A stretch of DNA of 64,000 nucleotides from Nocardia sp. NBC_01327 (GCF_035958815.1 NZ_CP108383.1:5518001-5582000), one strand, 5' to 3'. Shown: positions 28,701-35,201, numbered from the stretch's first letter. Notes: a model not told the origin generated them from the letters alone. Program-made: numbers and translations.

Positions 28701-30409
28701 TGCGCCTGCTCGAGGATCTGCTCGAGGCGCTCGACCGGATGATCCGGATCCAGGGGAAGGTAGGCCGCACCCGACTTGACCACCGCGTACATGCCGACGA
28801 GCAGGTCGAGGTGCCGGCGGATGGCCAGGCCGACCACCTTGTCCGGACCGGCTCCGCGCGCGATGAGTTCGCGGGCAAGGCGATTGGCGCGCTCGTCGAA
28901 GGCGGCATAGGTGAGGGTCTCGCCCTCGAAATCCAGGGCCACCCGGCTCGGGCACATGGCGGCCCGGTCGGCGAAGAGCCCGGCCAGGGTGCCCTCCTGG
29001 CGGGCGACCTGGGTCGAATTCCATTCGTGCAGTACACGTTCGCGCTCGAGGTCGGTGAGGGCGGGCATATCGCCGACGGCGGACTGCGGGTCGGCGCGCA
29101 GGAAGCGCTCCAGGAAATCGAGGAAACGGCCGTGGTGCATGGCCAGTTCGGCATCGCCGTACAGGCGCGGATTGGCCTCGAAATCGATGTGGATGCGGTT
29201 GCCGCCGCCGTTGTAGAGGTTGATGGAGAGGTCTTCGACGGGACCGGTGGAAACCACATTGAGCGAGCCGACGAGGCTGCCGAACTTCAATTCGCTGTGG
29301 AACAGCATGAGATTGACCATGGGCCCGAAGAACCCGCGCGCGTCCCGGGAGTAGCCGCAGTCGCGGCGGATGTCATCGCTGCGGTAGCGCTGATGCCGCA
29401 GCGCACCGGTGATCTGCAGTTCGACGGCGCGCACGGTGTCCGCGACGGAGACCGAACCCTCGAAGCGCACCCGGATGGGCACCACATTCGACACCACACC
29501 CGCGGAACGGCGCAGCGCCACGGTGGTGCGCGCGGAGACCGGCAGGCTCAGCACCACGTCCTGACTGCCGGTCACCGACCGCACGTAGCAGGCCAGCGCG
29601 GCCACGAAGAGCGCGGAAGTATTGGAGCCGAAGGTGGTTGCCGCATTCTGCACGGCGGCCTCGACCTGCTCGCTCAGCACCGCGGTGGCGCAGCGGCGGC
29701 CCACATCGGAGGAGGCGGCGGCAATGCTGCTGGCGGACAGGGTGATCGGCTCGCTGACGCCCTCGAGCTGTTCGCGCCAGTAGTCGCCGTCATTGCGGAA
29801 ACGGCTGGTATCGCGGTAGCGGATCTCGTCGCCGTAGATGGTCGCCAGCGGCGTGGCGCGGGAAACCACGGGCTCCGTATGGCTTTCGAGCGCCGTATAG
29901 ATCTCGGCGGTGCGGGTGGTCGCGTTCATGGCCCCGTAGCCGTCGATGACGATGTGGTGGCCGCGCGTGTACCAGATGTACGCCGAATCCCCGGTCCGCA
30001 GCACCACATTGATGGTCAGCGGATCGTGTTCGATATCGATGGCGGAGTTGGCGTGGTCGTTCATCCACGCCAGGGCCGCGGCGCGCGGATCCGGCTCCTC
30101 GCGCAGATCGATCCGTGCCCAGCCCGGCCGCCAGGTGGGATCGACCACCTGGTGCGGCACCCCGTCGAGCTCCAGCAGCCGCACATGGCCCACCTCGGTC
30201 TCCGCGCCGAACCGCTCGATGGCGTACAGCAGCCGGCCGACATCCAGATCGCCGTGGATCTCCACGTACTGGGCGATGGTGAGCGGAATATCGGGCCGGA
30301 TGCGTTGCGCGTACCAGAGGGCCGATTGCGCGGGAGACAGCGCGAAAGGTTGAGCCGAGAATTCACCCGAAGAACATTGGTCGACACGATCGGTGGCCAA
30401 TGAACTCAT
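16727..30409 (-). CDS. four-module non-ribosomal peptide synthetase with terminal thioesterase
   Basis: 4560 residues; ATG 30409 follows AGAAGGAG by 6 nt. Order: C1 (about 20-450), A1 (480-960), T1 (carrier Ser ~1023), C2 (His ~1208), A2, T2 (Ser ~2097), C3, A3, T3 (Ser ~3164), C4, A4, T4 (Ser ~4237), TE (GWSLGG, Ser ~4373). C motifs are HHIVIDG, HHISGDG, HHIAADG and HHIAMDG, all intact. There is no epimerase, methyltransferase, oxidase or cyclisation domain. C1 is EntF-like (SPAQSALWYAQ), so it probably accepts an aryl or fatty acyl starter. A-domain codes read by alignment to GrsA: A1 DVWHFSLVD-K (serine, as in EntF); A2 DALFIGMVA-K; A3 DAFFAGGVV-K; A4 DALFLGVIV-K (hydrophobic pockets, not assignable). 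Predicted product: acyl- or aryl-Ser-X-X-X, released by hydrolysis or cyclisation. No MbtH gene was seen in the window. Confidence 0.97.
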   Translation of the reverse strand: MSSLATDRVDQCSSGEFSAQPFALSPAQSALWYAQRIRPDIPLTIAQYVEIHGDLDVGRLLYAIERFGAETEVGHVRLLELDGVPHQVVDPTWRPGWARIDLREEPDPRAAALAWMNDHANSAIDIEHDPLTINVVLRTGDSAYIWYTRGHHIVIDGYGAMNATTRTAEIYTALESHTEPVVSRATPLATIYGDEIRYRDTSRFRNDGDYWREQLEGVSEPITLSASSIAAASSDVGRRCATAVLSEQVEAAVQNAATTFGSNTSALFVAALACYVRSVTGSQDVVLSLPVSARTTVALRRSAGVVSNVVPIRVRFEGSVSVADTVRAVELQITGALRHQRYRSDDIRRDCGYSRDARGFFGPMVNLMLFHSELKFGSLVGSLNVVSTGPVEDLSINLYNGGGNRIHIDFEANPRLYGDAELAMHHGRFLDFLERFLRADPQSAVGDMPALTDLERERVLHEWNSTQVARQEGTLAGLFADRAAMCPSRVALDFEGETLTYAAFDERANRLARELIARGAGPDKVVGLAIRRHLDLLVGMYAVVKSGAAYLPLDPDHPVERLEQILEQAHPVCVLTASRDKLELPAQATRFDIDTADLSALGGRPITDADRLAPLRADHLAYLLFTSGSTGKPKGVGVTHAAIVNRLRWMQHAYPLDSTDVVLQKTPATFDVSVWEFFWPLQIGARLLIAAPDGHRDPGYLARIIADKGVTTAHFVPSMLSVFLTDTDVAGCTGLARVFCSGEALPAATVAEFHAALGTGSGAPQLHNLYGPTEAAVDVTAWHCTPGATDVPIGAPIWNTRTYVLDARMQPVAPGVVGELYLAGVQLARGYLGRPALTSDRFVANPFTPGTRMYRTGDLVRWRGGRTGVLEYLGRSDFQVKIRGLRIELGEIEAALLSDKRVARAVCVARRGRGGDELAAYAVAAPGVEPLDPAELTAGLRRVLPGYMVPPVIMVLDELPLSANGKVDRKALPDPGVAARRPARTVAAPRTEVERQITAVFAEMLGTEDIDVTDNFFDLGGNSLTAARAIARVNAALDATVTIRDLFEYSTVTALAGRLDSLQGETASLKLIAAQRPDHIPLSLAQQRLWILNRFAEHAAAYNMPLAVELAGPLDIAALRAGLVDVLERHESLRSTFPDTPEGPCQVVHPAAEIPLTLDPIDATEADVRTLATEFAGYGFDLRSQAPVRVALYETGPDRYLFLMVLHHISGDGWSIAPLTRDIMVAVAARAEGAAPGWTPLPVQYADFALWQRELLGDEADPASALSKQLAYWRAALADLPDQLDLPLDRPRPRQRSTEGGRVEFTIPADIRRRLAAVAAERGVSTFMVLHAALATVLARLCNTVDIAIGTPIAGRSDPALDELVGMFVNTLVLRTRVDPAAGFDRMLAEVRDTDLNAFANADVPFERLVEVVNPERSAARHPLFQVMLSYDSTPELSIQLPGVLATVQSMDVDIAKFDLQLTVHEPLGIASEDMPLTAEFGYAADVFDRSTVEAIARRFGAILAAAIADPTVPVGDLPLLDAREMAKLVPITGSPAEASSTLARLLTDTAERLPDAVAVRYLGQDTTYRELDERSNRLARVLIEHGAGPEVVVAVALPRSLDCILAVWSVAKTGAAYVPIDPDYPADRIAHMLADSGAMLGLTSPDRHEEMPDWPGNRGRHRKTYVDWLLLGSQELAAECARFPLTPLTNADRHHPLRTAGPAYLIYTSGSTGKPKAVVVTNAGIASLAREQMHLFRVTDSARTLHFSSPSFDASVLELLLGFASGATLIVAPAGIFGGAELATLLREERVTHAFVTPAALGTVPAEELPDLEAVIVGGEACPEELVRVWTDPQSRPAHLPVRRMHNMYGPSEATVAATATGPMIAGRPVPIGLPVRGMRLFVLDARLHPVPPGVAGELYLSGPGLARGYLGRHGLTAQSFPANPHGRRGERMYRTGDLVVADGAGQLRFLGRADDQIKIRGFRIELREIDHVLRSYEGITFALTVVHNDERGIGRLVSYLTAETELDIAAVLETARGRLPGYMVPSALTVLDALPVTPSGKLDRKALPAPDFAAIAPSRAPESEMELQVAQVFGTVLGAEVQGAEDNFFEIGGNSLLATRLTAALHTEFGVELPVRAIFEAPTVAGVTVRLQEAPRTQRAALAVHTPRPERIPLSLPQQRLWFLNRYSPESSAYNIAFVLRIDGDPDVAALQAALSDLIERHEVLRTVFPEDELGASQVLLDTARCLPVLEAVETDDVGARTALRSLARRGFDLAHEIPLRITLLRTGKRRHQLGIVLHHIAADGWSLGPLTRDLALAYSARHGGVAPKWTPLPVQYADFSLWQRECLGQEHDPESSAATQLAYWRTALADLPEEMPLPYDRPRPIEATQRSGVVRFEVPDALQHRLAETARANGVSMFMVLRSTLAILLRVVTGGRDIVIGTPVAGRTDTRLDELVGMFVNTLVLRSDVDPDRSFAELLQADRDTELADMANAEVPFERVVEELGSRSDDSAQERRPSGLRPLLQVALTVQDTPLPALQLPGLGLQAEELDIALAKFDLELRVLPGDRPEAEQRSYEFVYAAELFDQQTIEVLAERLVRIFDTVTADPRARIRAIDARTDVERELLTPAWGPAPEPQCSLAAYFAATAHLNPEREFLRFGDTALTYLESDVYSNRLARALIAQGIGPGDRVALGLTRSAESVLSVLAVAKSGAAFVPVDPGYPADRVRHMLSDSGCRVGVSMTEHASRLHAAAGDHPIEWMLLDNPELIEELEVLDDSPVTDVDRLSTLWTGDLAYVIYTSGSTGRPKGVAVTHGGLSNFADEIRDRMRVERDSRTMHFSSPSFDAALFDLLLAIGSGATMVIVPADIYGGDELAALMEAEQISHTFLTPAALATIDRERWELPHLRAVAVGGEACGPELVARWAPGRLMFNGYGPTEATVVVTIAGPMEPGMPVTIGTLVRGARAVVLDERLCPVPVGVPGELYVGGQGTARGYIDRFDLTAARFIADPYGPEGSRMYRTGDVVRWTAAGELVYLGRSDHQVKVRGFRIELGEIDAVLTSHPAIRFAHTEVRDIAGTKRIVSYVLPAGPELDLEQVRVHCAEHLPVHMVPSSLTLLDHIPLTPVGKLDREALPQPQAVLAQISRDPETDTEVLVAEVMGELVGAQQLGADDSFFEVGGNSLLATQLVARLATATGVRLEVRAVFAAPTVAGLAAQLDAGPASTDLRPEPRRRTRPRQIPLSAAQRRLWFLEKFNASGANDEAMGAYNIPVALRLRGELDVAALRAALHAVQTRHETLRTVFPEVDGEPCQHVLDAVDAAVALPVCGVAAEDVTGEIRRIAAAGFDLATTVPLRATLLRLTGAADTEPDEHVLVLVVHHIAMDGWSLRPLAVDVATAYSAHAGGQEPDWPELPIQYADYTLWQQDVLGRESDADSVISRQLDYWRRALDGSPELLSVPADRPRPPVPTYRGGTVDCTLDAFTHRELQSLAAEHGVTMFMVLHAALVALLHRLTAGDDITVGTPIAGRGHPALDQLVGMFVGTLVLRTRLDRDAAFGELLRAVRDTDLEAFAHADVPFERLVEVLNPARTQAHHPMFQVMLSVQNQPAQVLELPGLRIEADDADPGLAKFDLQFTLTESWTPSRLPDGITVSVNYATDLFDERTAQRLADRFVRLLGAAVANPATAVGDLALLDSGEWSALAPVRGAEAGLPITFPEVFEAAANLNRQAIAVRAAGTQISYDALDRWTNRLARTLISYGVGPETLVAMGIPRSAESVAVTLAIAKAGAAFVPVDPNYPEQRISHMLLDSGASVGITLAAHRERMPDGANWTVLDAPSFRRRVLAASDAPITDDERTSPLRMDNPAYVIYTSGSTGIPKGVVVTHGGLSNFAAETAQRFEVGPGCRVLHFATPSFDAAMLDLLFALGGAATLVISPPGVVGGAELGQVFMQEGITHAFITTSALGTVDPAGVTSLRHVLVGGEALPPDLVTRWAPGRKLYNVYGPTETTIVTVMSQPMTPGGHITIGGPIRGVQATVLDGRLHPVPAGVTGELQLSGAALARGYLRRPGLTAQRFVANPFGKPGERMYRTGDLVRWIERSGRVQDLEYMGRTDHQVKIRGFRIELGEIDAALARHPQVEFATTIGHRTPAGVTALVAYVKPRNGTAPSVDALTAHVAELVPNYMVPQSIMLLDRVPLSPVGKLDRDALPEPVFAAREGYRAPGTATEAALCAAFAEVLGVEQVGVDDGFFELGGNSLLATKVVSQLRAAGVDLPVQAMFGESTPAAIARRLADADGDAGAALAVALQALLPLRPITEAGVPPLFCVHPAIGLAWCFAGLLAHLPADRPVYGLQAPHVSGDDDHRTIGEAARSYVAHMKSVQPQGPYHLLGWSLGGLLAHEIAVQLQEAGEEVALLALMDSYQLSEQWLEEAVPSVADIIGEFGSDLLGGTTDVDPRMSLQEAAEFLRSRPGPFAALTVDHLERLYTGYANGAVLAHDFDPRVFIGDLLFFTAADDEINRADPDRCAAAWDPHITGVVHDQLVRCRHSGMTTPESLAVIGPVLRDHLSTNVSRTQREESR

Positions 30410-30766
30410 CAAACACTCCTTCTGCCGCTGTAAGACGCAACTCCCCGAACCCCGGCGGGCCGTCCTACCGGGTTTCGCGCACGCGCGAGCAGCCGTAGGA
30501 CGTGATCCACGCCCTATGATTCGGAGCCTCCCGCCCAGCGGACGGGTGTTGATCTCGAGTTGCTCGGCAACGAACAGCGTTGGCGGAGCTTATTTTTCGA
30601 CAGCTACCTCAAGGCAAACCTCACGATTGTGGCTTAACTCGCAAAAGTAACCGCTGGCAATCTGGGCATATCGGTCAGACGACAGGCTCCAGCTAAATAT
30701 TGGCGAACATGAATCGCCGAAGCGGGACGGCCCTCGTCACACGTGCCCGCTGTGTCCTGCACCCTG
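30410..30766. other. NRPS upstream region
   Basis: About 355 bp between lnt and the NRPS with no supported gene. The middle part (30580-30700) is noticeably more AT-rich than its surroundings and should hold the NRPS promoter. A degenerate iron-box-like element is at 30605-30623. I see no clear terminator for lnt, so some read-through from lnt is possible. Confidence 0.55.
30605..30623. promoter_or_regulatory. degenerate IdeR/DmdR-like iron box
   Basis: TACCTCAAGGCAAACCTCA keeps the right half of the consensus (AGGC-AACCT-A) but the left half is poor. It lies about 200 bp before the NRPS start. A weak match only. Confidence 0.25.
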
Positions 30767-32752
30767 CTACACCGACTGCGTACTGCCGGTTCCCTCCGCA
30801 TCGACCGGCGCCGCGGGGGTGCGCGTCCGCCGCCGAATCACGGCCGCTACAGCGACGGCCGCGGCAAGGATACACAGAATGCGCTCCGGCGCGGGGCCCA
30901 AACGAGTGGCGAGTGTCGTGTCCGTGCGCAGCGGCAGGGTGGCCACCAGCGCGGCCGGCACGAACTGCGGGGTCTGCTGCGCGATGGTGCCGTCGGCGGT
31001 GATCATGGCGCTGACGCCGGTGGTCACCGAAACCACCACGGCGCGACCGTGCTCCACCGCGCGAATGCGCGACATGGCCAGCTGCTGATAGGTCATCTCG
31101 CTGTGGCCGAAGGTCGCATTGTTGGAGGGCACGGTCAGAATCTGCGCGCCGGCCCGCACGGCCTCCTCGAAGGCGCGATCGAAGGCGACCTCGTAACAGG
31201 TGGCCACGCCGATCGCGACGGGTGCGCCGCCGCTCGCGGGCTGCACGTGCACCACGCCGTCGCCCTTGCCCGGGACGAAATAGCCCGCCCGGTCGGCGTA
31301 TTCGGAGAAGTGCCGGAAGAAGCCGCGATACGGGAGGTACTCACCGAAGGGCTGGATGATCTTCTTGTCGTGGCGCTCGCCCGGACCGGCCGAATCCCAC
31401 ACGATGACCGAATTGGTGGTGGTGCGATCGTCGTTCACGAGCACCGCGCCGACCAGGATGGGCGCCTTGATATCTCGCACGGCCTGCGTGATGAGTTCGT
31501 AGGCGTCGTCATTGCGGAGCGGATCGATATCGGACGAATTCTCCGGCCAGATCACCACATCCGGCTGCGGGGCCTGCCCGGCCGCGATGGCCTTGGCGAG
31601 TTCCTCGGTGCGCTTGATGTGATTGTCGAGCACCGCGCGGCGCTGGGCATTGAAATCCAGTCCCAGCCGCGGCACGCTGCCCTGGATCGCGGCGACCGTG
31701 ATCAGCCGGTTGCCGTCCTCCGGGCGGGGCAGCGCGGTCCGGAGGATCACTCCGGTGATCGGAACTATAGCGACAAGCATTGCCGCAGCAACAATCCGGT
31801 TCCACGATGTGAGACGTTGCACGCCCCATCTGGGACGATTCGGCCGCGCCGCGTACGCCGCGCGCGCGGACGGCAGCAACCACACCGCGAGCGCCGCCAC
31901 GCCGCCACCGGTGAGCGCCACCAGGAAACTCACCAGCGGCGCCCCGCCGACCATGGCGAACGGCAGATACCACCCATCGGCCTGCCCGAAAGCCAGCCTC
32001 CCCCAAGGAAACCCGCCGAACGGAAAACTCGACCGCCCCCATTCGGTCAGCGACCACCCGAGCGCCACCCACACCGGCCACCCCGGCAGCCGCCCGACCA
32101 GCCGGACGAACACCCCGAACAACCCCACATACACCGACAGCGCCGTCGACAACGCAATCCACGGCACCGGCCCCACATAGATCCCGGTCCACGGCAGCAG
32201 CGGCAGGAAGAACGCCAGCCCCGCCAGCATCCCGTACCCGAATCCCCCACGCAGCCGCCCACTCCCGCGCACCGTGAGCACCAGCACCGCAATCCCCACC
32301 GGCGCCAGAAACCACAGCGTCCGCGGCGGAAAACTGGCGAACAGCAACAACCCCGCGATGACAGCGCTGACCATCCGCACCAGCACCGGACGCCGACGCG
32401 GCAACTCCACGAACCGAGCCATGAGCTGGGTCACACCCCCGTGGTGCGCCTCGCCATGATCGACTCGGGCATCGGCACTTCCGGCCGTACCGGCGCTGTC
32501 CACCGTCGATTCACCCACAACCCCAACACCTTCCGACGCCGCACTCATCGCGGCCGATTCTCCCCGCGCGGCGGTGATCGCGCCGACCGGCCCGTCCTCT
32601 TCCCGCGGCTCGGCGACCCGCGCAGATCCCGCTACGGGGTTGTCCGCGTCATCGCTCACAGCCCGCCCGGATGTCCCGGCACTCGACTCTGCGTCCGGCG
32701 AACCGGGAAGTGCTGGAGGAGAACCATTTTCGGGGGTCGGCTCAGAGGGCAT
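30767..32752 (-). CDS. lnt: apolipoprotein N-acyltransferase
   Basis: 661 residues. The first 115 or so are Ala/Gly/Glu-rich and probably disordered; seven to eight membrane segments follow (from VLVRMVSAVIAGLLLFASFPP). The nitrilase-like domain has the catalytic Glu in WPENSSD (about 400), Lys in HDKKIIQPFGEYLP (about 463) and Cys in GVATCYEVAFD (about 519). A last membrane helix sits near the C-terminus. It N-acylates lipoproteins in the membrane. M. tuberculosis Ppm1 is an Lnt-Ppm fusion; here the protein ends after the Lnt part and no separate Ppm gene lies downstream. Overlaps the upstream amidohydrolase gene by 11 nt. Confidence 0.93.
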   Translation of the reverse strand: MPSEPTPENGSPPALPGSPDAESSAGTSGRAVSDDADNPVAGSARVAEPREEDGPVGAITAARGESAAMSAASEGVGVVGESTVDSAGTAGSADARVDHGEAHHGGVTQLMARFVELPRRRPVLVRMVSAVIAGLLLFASFPPRTLWFLAPVGIAVLVLTVRGSGRLRGGFGYGMLAGLAFFLPLLPWTGIYVGPVPWIALSTALSVYVGLFGVFVRLVGRLPGWPVWVALGWSLTEWGRSSFPFGGFPWGRLAFGQADGWYLPFAMVGGAPLVSFLVALTGGGVAALAVWLLPSARAAYAARPNRPRWGVQRLTSWNRIVAAAMLVAIVPITGVILRTALPRPEDGNRLITVAAIQGSVPRLGLDFNAQRRAVLDNHIKRTEELAKAIAAGQAPQPDVVIWPENSSDIDPLRNDDAYELITQAVRDIKAPILVGAVLVNDDRTTTNSVIVWDSAGPGERHDKKIIQPFGEYLPYRGFFRHFSEYADRAGYFVPGKGDGVVHVQPASGGAPVAIGVATCYEVAFDRAFEEAVRAGAQILTVPSNNATFGHSEMTYQQLAMSRIRAVEHGRAVVVSVTTGVSAMITADGTIAQQTPQFVPAALVATLPLRTDTTLATRLGPAPERILCILAAAVAVAAVIRRRTRTPAAPVDAEGTGSTQSV

Positions 32753-34337
32753 GGATGGTCGTCCCGCGGTGCACGGTGGTCAGGCAGCGGGGCAGGGGGG
32801 CGCCGGGGGTGAGGGGCGGGAGGCCGGGGACTCGGGAGCGGGGGTCGGTGGACCAGCGCTGGACCTTGTCGGAGGCGGCGGCGACCACGAGATCGGTTGC
32901 CTCCCAGACGGCGTAGGAGGCGGGGGCGCCGGGGACCAGGGTTCCGGCGACGCCGTCGCGAACGCCGCCGGCGCGCCAGGCGCCGCGGGTGGCGGCGGCG
33001 AAGGCGGCGCGGGGGGAGATCTGGTGGCCGGGGGTGCGGTGATCGGCGGCGGCGCGCAGGGCTTCCCACGGGTTCAAGATCGTGACGGGGGCGTCGGAGC
33101 CGATGGCGAGGGAGATGCCCGCGGCGGCCATGGCGGAGAAGGGGTTCAGGGTGGCGGCGCGGTCCGTGCCGAGGCGGGTGGCGTACATGCCGTCCGGGCC
33201 ACCCCAGGTGGCGTCGAAAGCCGGTTGGACGCTGGCGATTACGCCCCAGGCGGCCAACTGGGCGATCTGGGCGGCGTCGATCATTTCGGCGTGTTCGATG
33301 CGGTGCCCGCGCGCGGCGAAGGCCGGACCGCCGACCTGGGCGACAACACGTTCGAAGCCGGTGACCACGGCATCCATGGCGGCGTCGCCGATCACATGGA
33401 ATCCGGCCTGGATTCCGGCTTCGGTGCAGGCCAGGACATGTGCGGCAATGGCATCGGCGTCGAGGTAGGCGGTGCCGGTGCTGTCGCGGTCGGCATACCG
33501 GTCGCGCAGCCAGGCGGTGTGCGAGCCGATCGAGCCGTCGACGAACAGATCGCCGCCGAGGGCGTGCACGCCGAGTTCCTTGGTCAGGGTGCGGGCTTCG
33601 TCGGCGCTGCGCACGGCCTGACCCCAGTAGGCACGCACCTCCACGCCGTGCTGGAATTCCAGCAGCTCACGCACATCGGTCTCGCCCGAGATATCGGGTC
33701 CGGCGCATTCGTGCACGGCGGCAATGCCATTGGCGGCCGCGGCATCGAGGGCGGCGCGGCGGGCGCGGTCACGCTGCGCCGGATGCAGTGCCCCCAGCGC
33801 GGCGGCGCGCACCCGGTGATGCGCCTCGCTGCGCAGCGGCTCGCCGCGAGTGAAGCCGGTCGCCTCGGTGATCGCCTCGACCGCATCCAGCAGCGGGGTC
33901 GAGACGACGGCCGAATGCGCGTCCACGCGAACCAGATACACGATCCGCCCGGGTGCGGCGGCATCGATTTCGGCGAGGCCGGGCGCACGCCCCTCGGCCC
34001 AGTTGGTCTCGTCCCAGCCGTCGCCCAGCACCGGCCCCTCCGGATGCGCGGTCGCGTAGGCGGCCAGCAACTCGAGGCATTCGGCGAGGGAACGAGCCTG
34101 CGACAGATCGAGTCCCGTGAGCTTCAACCCCAGCGCCGTCACATGCACGTGCGGATCCACGAATGCCGGTGCGACGAAGGCCCCGTCGAGCTCGATGACC
34201 TCGGCCTCGGGATGCAGCGCCCGCCCGGTGCGATCCGCGCCGACCCACACCACGGTGCCGTCGGTGACCGCCATGGCCGTGGCGTCGGGATTACTCGAGC
34301 TGTAGATGCGACCGCCGACAAGCAACTGGGTACTCAC
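32742..34337 (-). CDS. amidohydrolase family protein (YtcJ-like)
   Basis: 531 residues from GTG 34337. It shows the metallo-dependent hydrolase signatures: FVDPHVHV (HxH) near the N-terminus, DGWDETNWAEG, FHVIGDAAMD and HRIEHAEM with metal-ligand His residues, and GSDAPV with the catalytic Asp near the C-terminus. This layout is the YtcJ/amidohydrolase-3 group; substrate unknown. The same gene order (lnt, amidohydrolase, fxsA) recurs in related actinobacteria as I recall it. Confidence 0.9.
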   Translation of the reverse strand: MSTQLLVGGRIYSSSNPDATAMAVTDGTVVWVGADRTGRALHPEAEVIELDGAFVAPAFVDPHVHVTALGLKLTGLDLSQARSLAECLELLAAYATAHPEGPVLGDGWDETNWAEGRAPGLAEIDAAAPGRIVYLVRVDAHSAVVSTPLLDAVEAITEATGFTRGEPLRSEAHHRVRAAALGALHPAQRDRARRAALDAAAANGIAAVHECAGPDISGETDVRELLEFQHGVEVRAYWGQAVRSADEARTLTKELGVHALGGDLFVDGSIGSHTAWLRDRYADRDSTGTAYLDADAIAAHVLACTEAGIQAGFHVIGDAAMDAVVTGFERVVAQVGGPAFAARGHRIEHAEMIDAAQIAQLAAWGVIASVQPAFDATWGGPDGMYATRLGTDRAATLNPFSAMAAAGISLAIGSDAPVTILNPWEALRAAADHRTPGHQISPRAAFAAATRGAWRAGGVRDGVAGTLVPGAPASYAVWEATDLVVAAASDKVQRWSTDPRSRVPGLPPLTPGAPLPRCLTTVHRGTTIHAL

Positions 34338-34415
34338 GGATTTCAAGTCTGCCCCACGCCCTCGTGCGGATCGCAACCGCACTCCACACACCGGACGTAG
34401 CTCACACTCCGGGCG

Positions 34416-35201
34416 CTACCGCGGTTGCTGAACCTGCTTGGACAGGGCATCGATGGCGCTGACGATCTCGGCGGGGTGGCTGAAGGGCAGTTTGTGATTG
34501 CCCTCGATCCACTGCACGGTGATATCCGGATCGGCGGCCTGCAGCACCTCGGCGCCCTCGCGCCAGGTCCGGTTCACCCGCTCCGCCTTGGCATCGTGCC
34601 CGGTGGCGGTATCGGTCGCCAGCAGCATGGAGACCGGGCAGTCGAGCGCGCGATAGGTATCGAGCAGATGATGCTGGCGGCGCTCGTCCACCTCGAGGGT
34701 GAGATCGGCGAAGGCATTGCCCGGCATGGCATAGCGGTAGGGAGTCAATCGCACCAGCAGCATGGCGAGCTTGGTGCCGAGACTGGTGACCGACGCCCGC
34801 ATGGCCTTCGCATCGGTGACCAGCGGCTGCTGGATCGGCACCGCGCCGTCGACGAGCACCAGCCCGGCCACGGTTCCCGGATGCGCCGCGGCATAGGCGA
34901 GCGCGAGATCGGCGCCCAGCGACCAGCCGATGAGAATCGGCCGGTCCGCCTGCACCTCGGCCAGCACGGCCTCGACGTCGGACAGGAAGTCCGCGACCTT
35001 GTATGTGCTTGCGGTGGAAGCTTTTCCATGGCCGCGCAGATCGAAGGTGATGCTCTCATAACCGGGCAGATCGGCAATGACCGCTTTCCACGCGACCTGG
35101 GTCGCGCCGGCGCCATTGATGAATACCAGCTGCGGGCCGGATCCCGAGCGCGTCACCGGGAGGGTGACATCGCCATGGGACACGGTCGTATCGCTCGACA
35201 T
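34416..35201 (-). CDS. alpha/beta hydrolase
   Basis: 261 residues. Oxyanion-hole region FINGAGATQ, nucleophile elbow GWSLGA, an acid residue in the region LLATDTATGHD, and the catalytic His in WIEGNHKLPFSHP. No signal peptide, so cytoplasmic. Located between the amidohydrolase and fxsA with small gaps, consistent with one transcript. Substrate unknown. Confidence 0.88.
   Translation of the reverse strand: MSSDTTVSHGDVTLPVTRSGSGPQLVFINGAGATQVAWKAVIADLPGYESITFDLRGHGKASTASTYKVADFLSDVEAVLAEVQADRPILIGWSLGADLALAYAAAHPGTVAGLVLVDGAVPIQQPLVTDAKAMRASVTSLGTKLAMLLVRLTPYRYAMPGNAFADLTLEVDERRQHHLLDTYRALDCPVSMLLATDTATGHDAKAERVNRTWREGAEVLQAADPDITVQWIEGNHKLPFSHPAEIVSAIDALSKQVQQPR

Noticed and set aside
28061..30403. 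780-residue plus-strand open frame
   Set aside because: Antisense shadow of module 1 of the NRPS.
30410..30766. An MbtH-like gene upstream of the NRPS
   Set aside because: No frame contains the conserved MbtH pattern (NPFD and Trp-rich core).
30743..32812. 689-residue plus-strand open frame
   Set aside because: Antisense of lnt; lnt has the complete catalytic triad.
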